Source: Spirochaetales bacterium
GTDB taxonomy: Bacteria; Spirochaetota; Spirochaetia; DSM-27196; Salinispiraceae
Reading direction: 5' to 3'
Length of the DNA: 38,976 nt
NCBI GenBank assembly: GCA_009991955.1
Contig: JAACWS010000030.1
Span: forward strand, 1 to 38,976
Both the position numbers and the translations under genes were made by a program. How positions within the stretch are numbered: the stretch's first letter is position 1; the number at the start of each line of letters is the position of its first letter. Below the pieces are notes generated by a model. That model ran no database searches and was not told the origin of the DNA. It was given only the letters and a program-made list of their open reading frames with translations. Positions 23,061 through 30,955 of this stretch are shown here, piece after piece.

Positions 23061-24142
23061 ATTTAGGCGCCTTACTTCCTCTTCAATTCATTGCTGCTGC
23101 GGACATGAGTCAAGTGTATATCGTCGTGGGGCTCCTACTTGGCCTTGCCCTTTTCCTTTTTATCGGGTCTCGAAGCTCCACACCCTCTGGGCCGTCAGGT
23201 AAGGTAAGTATAGGAGGATTTAGACGCCAAGCGAAGTCGGCGGGGCTCGAGAAAGATCAAATCAAAATACTTGAGAAAGCCGTTAAGGATCAAAAAATTG
23301 GAAATCCCGTCCGATTGCTCACCCACGCAGGATTGCTCAACAAAGTTCTAAGAACCCTAATCGACGATGTAAGACAATCGTCCTTAGGAGATTCCCAAAA
23401 AGAAGCCCTGATCTCAGAATTTTTTCGAATCAAAACCACCCTTGGAAATACTCGTAAAGTTTCATCGGCTCCCGGAAGTCAAATAGTCGGTCAGGGGCAA
23501 ACGGTTACCCTCTACACCCGTTCGAAGCCTCCTATGGAGTCCATGGTCACGGCGAATATGGAAAGCCGCCTCTCTCTACAAGTTCCTAAAACCCCCCAAG
23601 GTATACTCGTAAGGTATAAGGTCGGTGAACCTATACGAGTACGATTTGTACGAGACACGGGAAAAGTATTTCGTTTTGAAACGAAAATTTTGGAAGTGAC
23701 AAACGTCGATGGGATAGACGTAATTCTTCTAGAACACGTGAAACAAATGGAACAAGTTCAGTTGCGAAGATACCCTCGAAAAGAGATCAATAAACCGACT
23801 TACTTCCAGAAGGTAGAAATCCTCACCGAGGGAAAGGGTAGGAAGGAAGTAAAGAGGGCTGTTGTCCAAAAAAATCGACGATTTTTGGGTCAGGTAGAAG
23901 ACGTTAGCGTCGGCGGTTGTGCAATATTCTCTCGGACTTTACTCGAGAAAAATACTCTCGTAAAAATTACCTTTGATATCGGACCCCAACAAACGGTTAA
24001 TGCCTTCGGAAAAATCCTGCATTCTCGATCTCGCAGGCCCCAAGGGGGTATCATGCACGTTGCTTTTACTCGGGTGAGTAAACAAAACTTGAATCAGATT
24101 CAGTCTTTTATTTACGGAATTACTGGACCTGATGAGTATTAA
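23057..24142 (+). CDS. Membrane-anchored PilZ protein (YcgR-like)
   Basis: This is a 361-residue protein with one N-terminal membrane helix (about residues 20-38), a basic linker and a two-domain cytoplasmic part like flagellar brake proteins. A YcgR-N-type beta domain (about 155-235) is followed by PilZ (about 238-350) with RRYPRKE (RxxxR) and EDVSVGGC (DxSxxG). Both cyclic-di-GMP motifs are intact. GGAGG precedes the ATG, and it overlaps the upstream gene by 4 nt. Location in the filament cluster makes an effect on motor output or filament assembly plausible. Confidence 0.85.
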   Translation: MNLGALLPLQFIAAADMSQVYIVVGLLLGLALFLFIGSRSSTPSGPSGKVSIGGFRRQAKSAGLEKDQIKILEKAVKDQKIGNPVRLLTHAGLLNKVLRTLIDDVRQSSLGDSQKEALISEFFRIKTTLGNTRKVSSAPGSQIVGQGQTVTLYTRSKPPMESMVTANMESRLSLQVPKTPQGILVRYKVGEPIRVRFVRDTGKVFRFETKILEVTNVDGIDVILLEHVKQMEQVQLRRYPRKEINKPTYFQKVEILTEGKGRKEVKRAVVQKNRRFLGQVEDVSVGGCAIFSRTLLEKNTLVKITFDIGPQQTVNAFGKILHSRSRRPQGGIMHVAFTRVSKQNLNQIQSFIYGITGPDEY

Positions 24143-24163
24143 CAATTAGGATTAGAATACTCT

Positions 24164-24427
24164 ATGGTAGTAAAAAATGTCGAAAATATTACCCGCAAAC
24201 CTATGCTTATCGCTTATCGAAAAGAATATTTAGGTGATGCAGTAATGGTGAGTAGTCAGTCCCAAGAAACACTCATAAAAATTGAATTCTCGATAGAGAT
24301 GACTCCCCTCGGGGATAAGGTTGTAAGAATTCAGTTTCTTCAAGATATTCACTATCCTCTTGTTCCCATTCTTAGGAACCTGAAAGATCACATCGGCAGA
24401 CTCGAACGCTCAGGATCGTTGCCCTAA
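24164..24427 (+). CDS. Small unknown protein
   Basis: This is an 87-residue protein, beta-rich by composition and without cysteine, signal peptide or membrane segment. I do not recognise it. It follows the PilZ gene by 21 nt, and tsaE follows it by 5 nt. AGGA lies about 11 nt before the ATG. A TAGAAT (24153-24158) close to the ATG could be a -10, though no -35 matches. Codon use resembles its neighbours, so I consider it a real gene. Confidence 0.65.
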   Translation: MVVKNVENITRKPMLIAYRKEYLGDAVMVSSQSQETLIKIEFSIEMTPLGDKVVRIQFLQDIHYPLVPILRNLKDHIGRLERSGSLP

Positions 24428-24432
24428 AAACA

Positions 24433-24912
24433 ATGGAAGACCTATTTACTCTCCACACCTCAAGCCTGAACGAAACCCAAACTTTTGCCACAGCTCTGGG
24501 GGCTATAGCGTGGCCCGGTTTGATTATTGGGCTTCTTGGCCCAATGGGAGCGGGCAAAACAGCTTTCGCCCAGGGTTTCGCCCGGGGACTGGGTGTACGA
24601 GAACTTGTGACGAGTCCCACGTACGCAATAATTCAAGAATACCACGGGGGTCGAGTTCCTTTATACCACATGGACTGGTACAGACTTTCGAGCGACGAAG
24701 AAGTCGAAGAAACCGGTGCCGAAGAGTATTTTACGTCTAGAGGAATCTGTCTTATAGAATGGCCCGAAAGAGGTACCCTACCCGTCGATAGTCTTCTTAT
24801 TCATTTTTCGGTAGTAGATAAAGGTTTGGGCCGGCAACTCCTAGTAGTTGGGCTACCGGAGTACAACGGTGTTCGTCTCAAAGAGATTTTTCGGGAGTTA
24901 CGCTATGAATAA
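24433..24912 (+). CDS. tsaE: tRNA threonylcarbamoyladenosine ATPase TsaE
   Basis: TsaE is the P-loop ATPase that helps TsaB and TsaD attach threonylcarbamoyl to A37 of ANN-decoding tRNAs. The 159-residue protein has Walker A GPMGAGKT with Lys42, the SPTYAIIQEY segment and HMDWYRL, all typical. It overlaps tsaB by 8 nt (ATGAATAA). TsaD and TsaC are not in the window. Confidence 0.94.
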   Translation: MEDLFTLHTSSLNETQTFATALGAIAWPGLIIGLLGPMGAGKTAFAQGFARGLGVRELVTSPTYAIIQEYHGGRVPLYHMDWYRLSSDEEVEETGAEEYFTSRGICLIEWPERGTLPVDSLLIHFSVVDKGLGRQLLVVGLPEYNGVRLKEIFRELRYE

Positions 24913-25600
24913 TGTCCTTGCTTATGATACCTCGGGTGAAAGCCTGACAATATCAATCCGGTCTCAACAGGGAATTAGTCACTACCGATACGAATTCGGT
25001 CTGCGGCACGGAGAAATCCTCGGTGATCGAGTTGAAAAAGCCTTATTCGACCACGGCCTTCGACCTCGCGATCTTGATGGAATCGTGTGTAGTAGAGGAC
25101 CTGGGTCCTTTACAGGTCTACGAATAGGAATGGCCTTTGGAAAAGGATTAGCTGAGGCCCTCGATATTCCGATTGTGAGTATTTCGCCCCTGGAGTCCCT
25201 CGCTTATAACGGAAACAAACTATTTCCTAACGATCTTCTGCTCCCAGTTATCGACGGGAAGAAGAGGCGTTATTTTTGGGCACTGTATAACGAAGGGATT
25301 CTAAAGAGTGGTCCCGGGGACTGGACCCCCCAGCAGATTCACGACCTATTAATTGGAATGAAGCCGAAAAAAACTGTACGTATTTTGGCCTTCGACAAAC
25401 CGGGTTTTCGGGAACTCCTCCTGAATATGGACTCCAAAGAAAAAATCGAAACAAAAGAGATCCTCGATAGAGATTTGGCACCCCTCTCTGCTGGGTTCTT
25501 AGAAATTGGTTTACCTCAACTTGTCCGGGGCGAGAGAGACCCCCACGATCAGGGTCCTGACTATCTACGAGAAAGCCAAGCGATTGAAGATAAGAAGTAG
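24905..25600 (+). CDS. tsaB: tRNA threonylcarbamoyladenosine protein TsaB
   Basis: This is a 231-residue ASKHA-fold partner of TsaD in t6A synthesis. The start at 24905 follows GGGAG and gives the family opening NVLAYDTSGESLTISI. GIVCSRGPGSFTGLRIGMAF (about residues 60-79) is the TsaB signature. A longer frame from 24848 would overlap tsaE by 65 nt and is not supported. The stop lies one base from the convergent csrA stop, with no terminator between them. Confidence 0.94.
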   Translation: MNNVLAYDTSGESLTISIRSQQGISHYRYEFGLRHGEILGDRVEKALFDHGLRPRDLDGIVCSRGPGSFTGLRIGMAFGKGLAEALDIPIVSISPLESLAYNGNKLFPNDLLLPVIDGKKRRYFWALYNEGILKSGPGDWTPQQIHDLLIGMKPKKTVRILAFDKPGFRELLLNMDSKEKIETKEILDRDLAPLSAGFLEIGLPQLVRGERDPHDQGPDYLRESQAIEDKK

Positions 25601-25601
25601 T

Positions 25602-25835
25602 TTACTGTCGGGTTTTTGGTAGTTGAATGGAAGGCAATGAGTCATCGATCGAGGAAAGAGCTGCAAGCTTATTTTCTTCTTGTATCGCCGAATAAACCTC
25701 TTTTCGATACACTTTCACTGTGTTTGGTGCTTGAATACCTATTTTTACCTGATCGCCCTTGATTTCGACCACGGAAATTTCGACCGAGTCCCCGATCATG
25801 ATACTTTCGTTGAGTTTACGGGAGAGAATTAGCAT
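25602..25835 (-). CDS. csrA: Translational regulator CsrA
   Basis: This 77-residue RNA-binding protein is a dimer with two sites for GGA-containing [23 protein letters not shown] and [19 protein letters not shown] match the family, including the Arg of VYRKEV that contacts RNA. A 20-residue tail beyond the usual length ends in [11 protein letters not shown]. It overlaps the fliW end by 7 nt, the arrangement typical of the FliW-CsrA control pair. Likely targets are the two flaB leaders in this window. Confidence 0.95.
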   Translation of the reverse strand: MLILSRKLNESIMIGDSVEISVVEIKGDQVKIGIQAPNTVKVYRKEVYSAIQEENKLAALSSIDDSLPSIQLPKTRQ

Positions 25836-26278
25836 TCTTCCGCCCCCATTTTGCTCATTTCCTCGAGGATGTTATGCCTTGTTTTCCAGGGCCCTCCCAC
25901 TTGAATAACCTGTTTTCCAAGTTTTTTTTTCCGGTTCATCACCAAGGGACCCTGAAGATTTGCAGTCATTGGGCGACCGTCTCGAGGTATCGTAACGATA
26001 GCAAGAACAAGGAGTTCTTCATCATCGCCCCATTCAAGGTCATCAAGATCTCCCGTGGCCAAATCTAGAGAAAAGTCATTTCGAAATACCTCGGGACTTA
26101 AAACCACAAAAGCAATTTCTCGTTCATCGAGGCTTTGAAGAATAAAAAACGGCGGCTGTCGAGAATCGATGAGGGCATAAGAATGGTATTCTTCGAATCC
26201 AAGAAGACCATGGGAAAAGTAGAGTGTCTGTCGTTCATCAATTTCGACCGGCCCGTAGGCTTTTGTTTGTATCTCCAT
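25829..26278 (-). CDS. fliW: Flagellar assembly factor FliW
   Basis: This is a 149-residue FliW. In other bacteria it binds flagellin, and when free it binds CsrA and relieves repression of flagellin translation. The opening [18 protein letters not shown] (residues 22-39), [19 protein letters not shown] and [16 protein letters not shown] are typical. An AAGGA site precedes the ATG. It lies 16 nt after flgL and overlaps csrA by 7 nt, so it is co-expressed with hook-filament junction genes and csrA. Confidence 0.95.
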   Translation of the reverse strand: MEIQTKAYGPVEIDERQTLYFSHGLLGFEEYHSYALIDSRQPPFFILQSLDEREIAFVVLSPEVFRNDFSLDLATGDLDDLEWGDDEELLVLAIVTIPRDGRPMTANLQGPLVMNRKKKLGKQVIQVGGPWKTRHNILEEMSKMGAEEC

Positions 26279-26294
26279 GGTTCATTGTCCTTTT

Positions 26295-27539
26295 TTAGCG
26301 TAGAAAGTCGAGCAGAGTTCGGGGAACAATTCGAGCCAGGGCTGCTAAGGCGGCCTGATGAGTAGTTTCTATGGTTTTGAGTCGAGTAATGGCTTCGGTC
26401 ATATCGATATCTACTTCCTTACTTAAGGTCTCGTACATATCGGGAATTTCTTTTTCAATCCTCACCAAGGAAAAATCTAAGCGTTCAGTTTTTGCTCCAA
26501 GACTTCCTACCTCAGACAAGAGGTTATTCATGGCCCCGTCGAGACCTGCTATCGCCGCACCACCGATATCAATGGCATCCCCCGCAAAAAGTTCATCTCG
26601 AAGCCGAATAACGGCGTCAAAAAGACTGCCCCCGAAAACCTGGGCATCTGGGTTGGTATTATGGGGAGGTGGATCGGTCGGTTTGGAAAGGATTCCAAGA
26701 TCGGTAAAAACTTGACCGGTTTTGTCCTGTATCCAAATTTGGTGGGGAGTCGTAGACTCGAGGACTAAGGCACTGGTCACAGGATCTAAGGATGCTCTAA
26801 CCCCCGCATCGGAGCGGTTAATCTTTGACATGATACTATAGATGTTGTCCCCCGCATTTATCGGGACTTCGAAACCATCGAGGGCAACCGTAGAGTCTTC
26901 GGTCGCTAGGTAGTTTGAACTATCAACCGCACCATATACCGCTTGGTTTTCCGCCCAAAATACCCTATTCCCCGGGAAGTTCAGAGGAATGTACGATCCG
27001 TCGGAAATTTCGGCTTGTTTGAGTCCAATACTGCCGGTGTATTCGACCGAGGTAATTAACGAGCCTCCGTAGGAGGGAATGTTCCCTTCGACAACTCGGA
27101 ATGGAAGGTTCCGAGTGCGGTCCCCGGAGAATACCGTGGAACCATCGCCATTTTTTGCATTTGCGGTTTCGACCAGAGCCCCCAAGAGTTCGTCTACCCG
27201 TCGAGCCATGTGTTGGGTGTCTTCTCGAGTATAGGTTCCGTTTGCTCCCTGAACGGCTAGAGCCCGGACTTCTTGCAAGATATCCACCGCATGACGCATG
27301 TGTCCCTCGGTTACCCGATAGGTGTCGATCCCTTGCTCTATATTTTGGGAGTACCGTTCTAATCGAGTAATGTAACTCTGGTAGCGGGTTGCATGGGCGG
27401 CGGACGCGGGATCGTCTCTGAGTCGTTGAATTCGGTTTTGGCTGCCAATTTGATTTTGAATATTATTGAGTTCGACTTGCCGGTGCCTGGTGTGGTTCAT
27501 CATTGAGTTATTTGTCATATTTGAGCTTATCCGGTTCAT
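26295..27539 (-). CDS. flgL: Flagellar hook-associated protein FlgL
   Basis: This is the 414-residue second hook-filament junction protein (HAP3). The N-terminal flagellin-like helix (MNRISSNMTNNSMMNHTRHR; LRDDPASAAHATRYQSYI) and the C-terminal helix (TEAITRLKTIETTHQAALAA) are the terminal D0/D1 regions. An AGGGG site precedes the ATG, 9 nt after flgK. The order flgN-flgK-flgL-fliW-csrA is the common late flagellar arrangement. Confidence 0.94.
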   Translation of the reverse strand: MNRISSNMTNNSMMNHTRHRQVELNNIQNQIGSQNRIQRLRDDPASAAHATRYQSYITRLERYSQNIEQGIDTYRVTEGHMRHAVDILQEVRALAVQGANGTYTREDTQHMARRVDELLGALVETANAKNGDGSTVFSGDRTRNLPFRVVEGNIPSYGGSLITSVEYTGSIGLKQAEISDGSYIPLNFPGNRVFWAENQAVYGAVDSSNYLATEDSTVALDGFEVPINAGDNIYSIMSKINRSDAGVRASLDPVTSALVLESTTPHQIWIQDKTGQVFTDLGILSKPTDPPPHNTNPDAQVFGGSLFDAVIRLRDELFAGDAIDIGGAAIAGLDGAMNNLLSEVGSLGAKTERLDFSLVRIEKEIPDMYETLSKEVDIDMTEAITRLKTIETTHQAALAALARIVPRTLLDFLR

Positions 27540-27548
27540 TTTTTACCC

Positions 27549-29423
27549 CTATACCCCAAGCCTATTTATGACTGTATCGAGCATTTCGCTCCATACATTC
27601 AAGAAACGAGCTGCTGCGTTATACCCTTGTTGATATTTGATCATATTCGCTAATTCTTCGTCGATATTCACCCCACTAATGCTATCTCGTAGGTTTCGTA
27701 AGTCGGTCATAATGAGGTCGGTAGTTTTAAGGGCGATTTCGGATTCTTGTCCCTTGAGGGCGATTGACGCGACGGTATCGGCGAAATAGTCGTCGAAGGT
27801 TGATATTTGTCCTATCATTACCGGAGTGTTCCGTATTGAGGCTATTTCGAGGGCAATACGACCATCTCCAACTTCTCCCGCCGAGTCTCGGCCCCCAAGG
27901 CTGGTGCCTATTGCACCAGGATTTTCGATGAGTTCGGGATTGAGTCCTATCCACCCTGAGGGGTTCGTTTCTGGTGCTACAGCGACTTGAGTGCCCGGAG
28001 CGAGGCCATCTGCGGCATTCGGTTGGGCCCATTGATATCCATTTGCGACTCCTGGTCCGTTGAGAATACCCGCATATCCTGCAAGAAATTCTCCGGAATC
28101 GGAAAAATCCCGAAGAACAAAATCTGGATTATCGGCATTGTCCGACGGGGTGCCCTTGAGAGTGAGTCTACCGCTGTAGTCGAGTTGCATAACCGCTTCG
28201 GCACCGGAGTTGTTCACTCGTACCAAAAGGTCTTGAACCGTATCGGTACTTCGGTAGGGGACGTCGATGGTTCCATCGACACTAGGGAGACTCATGACCC
28301 CCTCGAATCCAATTTGTTGTTGAAGATCAAGGGGGTTAGTTCCTGTTACACGGAATAAATAGCTCGAGTCAAAGGTGCCGTCGCCGTCTCGGTCGTAGTT
28401 TCCTTGGGCGTTGACCACAAAGGGCAACTGAACAAAGAAATCTTTTCCGTTTTCTCCAGTAAGTCCATAGCCCTGTCGGTGAACCTCGTTTACGAGGTCA
28501 GAGAAATTCACCGCCATAGTGTCGAGGTTCTGGATTTCTTGACGGATGTCTTGATCTCTTAATTCTAAATACGCTCCAAGAGAACCACTTTCGGGGATAA
28601 AAATCTCACCGGTGTCTTCCCAAACGGGTACTTGAAAACCCCTCTCCGCTCCGGAATCTTCCATCGAAAACCGTCTACTAATAGCTCCCTGGACGATGTG
28701 GCGACCGCCGGTAAAAATTGAAAACTCGTCGGGATCTTGGGTACTTACGGAAATTGGAAGGATTTGACCTAACTCCTCGACCAAGAGATCTCTGCGGTCC
28801 ATGAGGTCATTTGGGTTATCCCCCGCGGCTTGGCTTTGATTAATTTCTCGATTTAACAGACCTATTTCTTGGGTAAGGGAGTTCACTTGGTCTACCGTTA
28901 TTCGAATTTCATCGTCTACTACCGTTTGGATCGAGGACAGACTTTGGAATCTGTCACGTATACCTTGGGTAAGAGCATTTCCGCGCTCAATGACCGCCTG
29001 CCGGCTAGCCATTTGCTCGGGAAAAAGTGACAATTCCTGCCATCCGTCCCAAAAGCGATCCATAGAAGAACGAAGGGAAGATTCGGTCGGTTCGTTGTAG
29101 ACTTGCTCGATTTGTCCCAGATACTTGTCTCGAGAAGTCCAGTAGCCTTCTTCTCCTGCGGTAGACACAATTCGTCCCTCCAGGAGCATGTCTTTCACCC
29201 GTTCTATTCGTTCTACTTGTACCCCTTGGCCGATTTGGCCGGGAGTCATTGCTCTATTGAGCTGGGGCCGATAAAGTGCGTCGGTGGGGGCCATTTCTAC
29301 CCGTTGGCGGCTGAAACCGGGGGTTGAGGCGTTGCTCATATTATGGCCAACAGTTTGGAGGGCCGTGCTATGGGCCTGAAGTGCCCGCTTTGATAACTCT
29401 ATTCCAGAAAATGTAGACTGCAT
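27549..29423 (-). CDS. flgK: Flagellar hook-associated protein FlgK
   Basis: This is the 624-residue first hook-filament junction protein (HAP1). It opens with FSGIELSKRALQAHSTALQT followed by VGHNMSNASTPGFSRQRVEM, the rod/hook-family N-terminus. It ends with NIDEELANMIKYQQGYNAAA and FLNVWSEMLDTVINRLG. Length is within the family range. AGGAGC lies 5 nt before the ATG. It follows flgN by 20 nt and is followed by flgL after 9 nt. Confidence 0.95.
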   Translation of the reverse strand: MQSTFSGIELSKRALQAHSTALQTVGHNMSNASTPGFSRQRVEMAPTDALYRPQLNRAMTPGQIGQGVQVERIERVKDMLLEGRIVSTAGEEGYWTSRDKYLGQIEQVYNEPTESSLRSSMDRFWDGWQELSLFPEQMASRQAVIERGNALTQGIRDRFQSLSSIQTVVDDEIRITVDQVNSLTQEIGLLNREINQSQAAGDNPNDLMDRRDLLVEELGQILPISVSTQDPDEFSIFTGGRHIVQGAISRRFSMEDSGAERGFQVPVWEDTGEIFIPESGSLGAYLELRDQDIRQEIQNLDTMAVNFSDLVNEVHRQGYGLTGENGKDFFVQLPFVVNAQGNYDRDGDGTFDSSYLFRVTGTNPLDLQQQIGFEGVMSLPSVDGTIDVPYRSTDTVQDLLVRVNNSGAEAVMQLDYSGRLTLKGTPSDNADNPDFVLRDFSDSGEFLAGYAGILNGPGVANGYQWAQPNAADGLAPGTQVAVAPETNPSGWIGLNPELIENPGAIGTSLGGRDSAGEVGDGRIALEIASIRNTPVMIGQISTFDDYFADTVASIALKGQESEIALKTTDLIMTDLRNLRDSISGVNIDEELANMIKYQQGYNAAARFLNVWSEMLDTVINRLGV

Positions 29424-29443
29424 ACTCTGCTCCTAACCCTCCA

Positions 29444-29929
29444 TTAGAGGGTATGGTCTAAGACCATTGGGGAAGAAATCTCTCGGTGTCGGCCCCTATT
29501 GGTATAGGTCCTCTGACGACGTTCGGGATAGAGCTCATCGACTACCCCCTTTAGAACTGTAAGTGAATGCCTGGTAAACATGTCGATACCCTGAGCCTGA
29601 GCTTTGGCACCAAGTACGGCGATTTTTAGGTTTCGGTACGCTTCGGCCAAAAGTTCACGATCGGTGGGGGCAAGAAGTACCAGAACATCTTGAAGTCCTG
29701 ATGTGGTCGGCAAACCCGCCTCGGCTAAAAGGAGTTGAAACTCCACTTCCCGATGGGTTTCGAGAGTAGCTATGACTCCCTTTAGGTTTTCCATCTTTTG
29801 GATGAGATAGTCATTGTCCTTAGAACTCCTGTCTAGAAGTGCTTCTTGAAGTTCTCGCTCTAGATCGCCCATTGCGAGAAAGGCATCGGTAAGTTCTGAA
29901 AGGTTTTGTAACACCGAAAGGGTCTGCAT
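29444..29929 (-). CDS. flgN: FlgN-family flagellar export chaperone
   Basis: This is a 161-residue helical protein directly before flgK, where the FlgN chaperone of FlgK and FlgL is encoded. The family identity rests on size, helical heptads (about residues 10-75) and position more than on clear motifs. I place the start at the ATG at 29929 behind AAGGAG. A longer frame to 30160 would run through the sigma-28 promoter and over the trxB start. A sigma-28 promoter 32 nt upstream serves this operon. Confidence 0.8.
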   Translation of the reverse strand: MQTLSVLQNLSELTDAFLAMGDLERELQEALLDRSSKDNDYLIQKMENLKGVIATLETHREVEFQLLLAEAGLPTTSGLQDVLVLLAPTDRELLAEAYRNLKIAVLGAKAQAQGIDMFTRHSLTVLKGVVDELYPERRQRTYTNRGRHREISSPMVLDHTL

Positions 29930-29960
29930 TGGGTCTCCTTGTTTCCTGGGTCCGTCTAGA

Positions 29961-29987
29961 AGATCGGCATTTCTAGGCAATAATTGA
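29961..29987 (-). promoter_or_regulatory. Sigma-28 promoter of flgN-flgK-flgL-fliW-csrA
   Basis: On the minus strand TCAA (29984-29987), 15 nt, and GCCGATCT (29961-29968) fit the TAAA-N15-GCCGATAA flagellar consensus with few changes. The leader would be about 25 nt and contains the flgN ribosome site. It is divergent from the trxB promoter. Confidence 0.75.
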
Positions 29988-30011
29988 GTAGAAAAAGTCT
30001 TTGATGGTAGG

Positions 30012-30017
30012 TATACT
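30012..30017 (+). promoter_or_regulatory. -10 element of trxB, leaderless geometry
   Basis: TATACT ends 9 nt before the trxB ATG, and the bases between contain no ribosome site. No good -35 is found at 16-18 nt; TTGAGT at 29984-29989 would be 22 nt away. Confidence 0.4.
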
Positions 30018-30025
30018 TCCGGCCT

Positions 30026-30955
30026 ATGAAATGGGACGTAGTAATAATTGGTGCGGGGGTAGCCGGTCTTTCGGCTGCCCACTATTCGAGGTTTCACAAC
30101 CTTTCCACCCTCTTGGTTGAACAGGTAAGCCCCGGCGGGCAGGCGATGAATATTGTCCATGTACCGAATTACCCGGGAGTCGATGCTAGCCTAACGGGTG
30201 CCGAGTTAGTGCTCAATATGGAAACAAGAGCCCAAGAGCTAGGCACGGAATTCTTGTATACCCCAGTCGAAACGGTGCACAAAGAGTCGGATGGATTTAT
30301 ACTCGATGTGGACGATGGCACGATCGAGGCAAAAAGGGTAATTTTGGCTACCGGTACAATTCCCCGAACCCTCGAGATTCCCGGAGCCCAGGCATTAGCA
30401 GGCAGGGGAATTTCGAACTGTGCGCCTTGTGATGGACCGTTTTTTCGAAATAAGCCAACGGCGGTCATCGGTGGCGGAGATAGTGCCCTAGAAGATGCAC
30501 TTTTCCTCTCTCAAATATGCCCAGAGGTACACGTAGTGGTAAGGGACTCTTTGACTGCTCAACCCTACCTTCTCGAGCAGTTAAGAAATTCTCCTTCGAT
30601 AAAAGTCCATTTGGGTAAAGAGATCGCTTCTTTTGACTCCCTGGTCGGCCCCCATGGGTTTCCGGTTCTCCAAGGCCTAGTACTGAACGATGGCACGAAA
30701 CTTGAAGTGGCCGGATTGTTCGTCCTTATAGGCTCAACTCCTCGAATTCCAAAAGTAGAACCCCTGTCCCCAGCCACGAATGCCCAAGGGTTTTTGGAAA
30801 CCGACCGATGGAATGAGACTTCGGTGAGTGGCCTTTTTGCGGTTGGTGGGGTGCGAGATCAGGGGTTTTCCCAAATTATAGTCGGAGCAGCAGATGGAGC
30901 TTTAGCCGCTCGCCGGGTCTATTTTCAATTGCTTCCGACCCTAGGTAAGGAATGA
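30026..30955 (+). CDS. trxB: Thioredoxin reductase-like FAD disulfide reductase
   Basis: This is a 309-residue flavoprotein that uses NAD(P)H to reduce thioredoxin or a similar protein. The FAD motif is VVIIGAGVAGLSA (about residues 5-17). The redox pair is C132-x-x-C135 in NCAPCDG. The NAD(P)H-binding motif is IGGGDSALEDALFLS (about 149-163), and the C-terminal FAD motif is GLFAVGGVRDQGFSQI. The CAPCDG sequence (usual CATCDG) is a small variation. It overlaps the GH3 gene by 4 nt (ATGA), although no functional link between the two is obvious. Confidence 0.9.
   Translation: MKWDVVIIGAGVAGLSAAHYSRFHNLSTLLVEQVSPGGQAMNIVHVPNYPGVDASLTGAELVLNMETRAQELGTEFLYTPVETVHKESDGFILDVDDGTIEAKRVILATGTIPRTLEIPGAQALAGRGISNCAPCDGPFFRNKPTAVIGGGDSALEDALFLSQICPEVHVVVRDSLTAQPYLLEQLRNSPSIKVHLGKEIASFDSLVGPHGFPVLQGLVLNDGTKLEVAGLFVLIGSTPRIPKVEPLSPATNAQGFLETDRWNETSVSGLFAVGGVRDQGFSQIIVGAADGALAARRVYFQLLPTLGKE

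Noticed and set aside
29930-30160. N-terminal extension of flgN
   Set aside because: It would translate through the sigma-28 promoter and the trxB start. The ATG at 29929 has AAGGAG.
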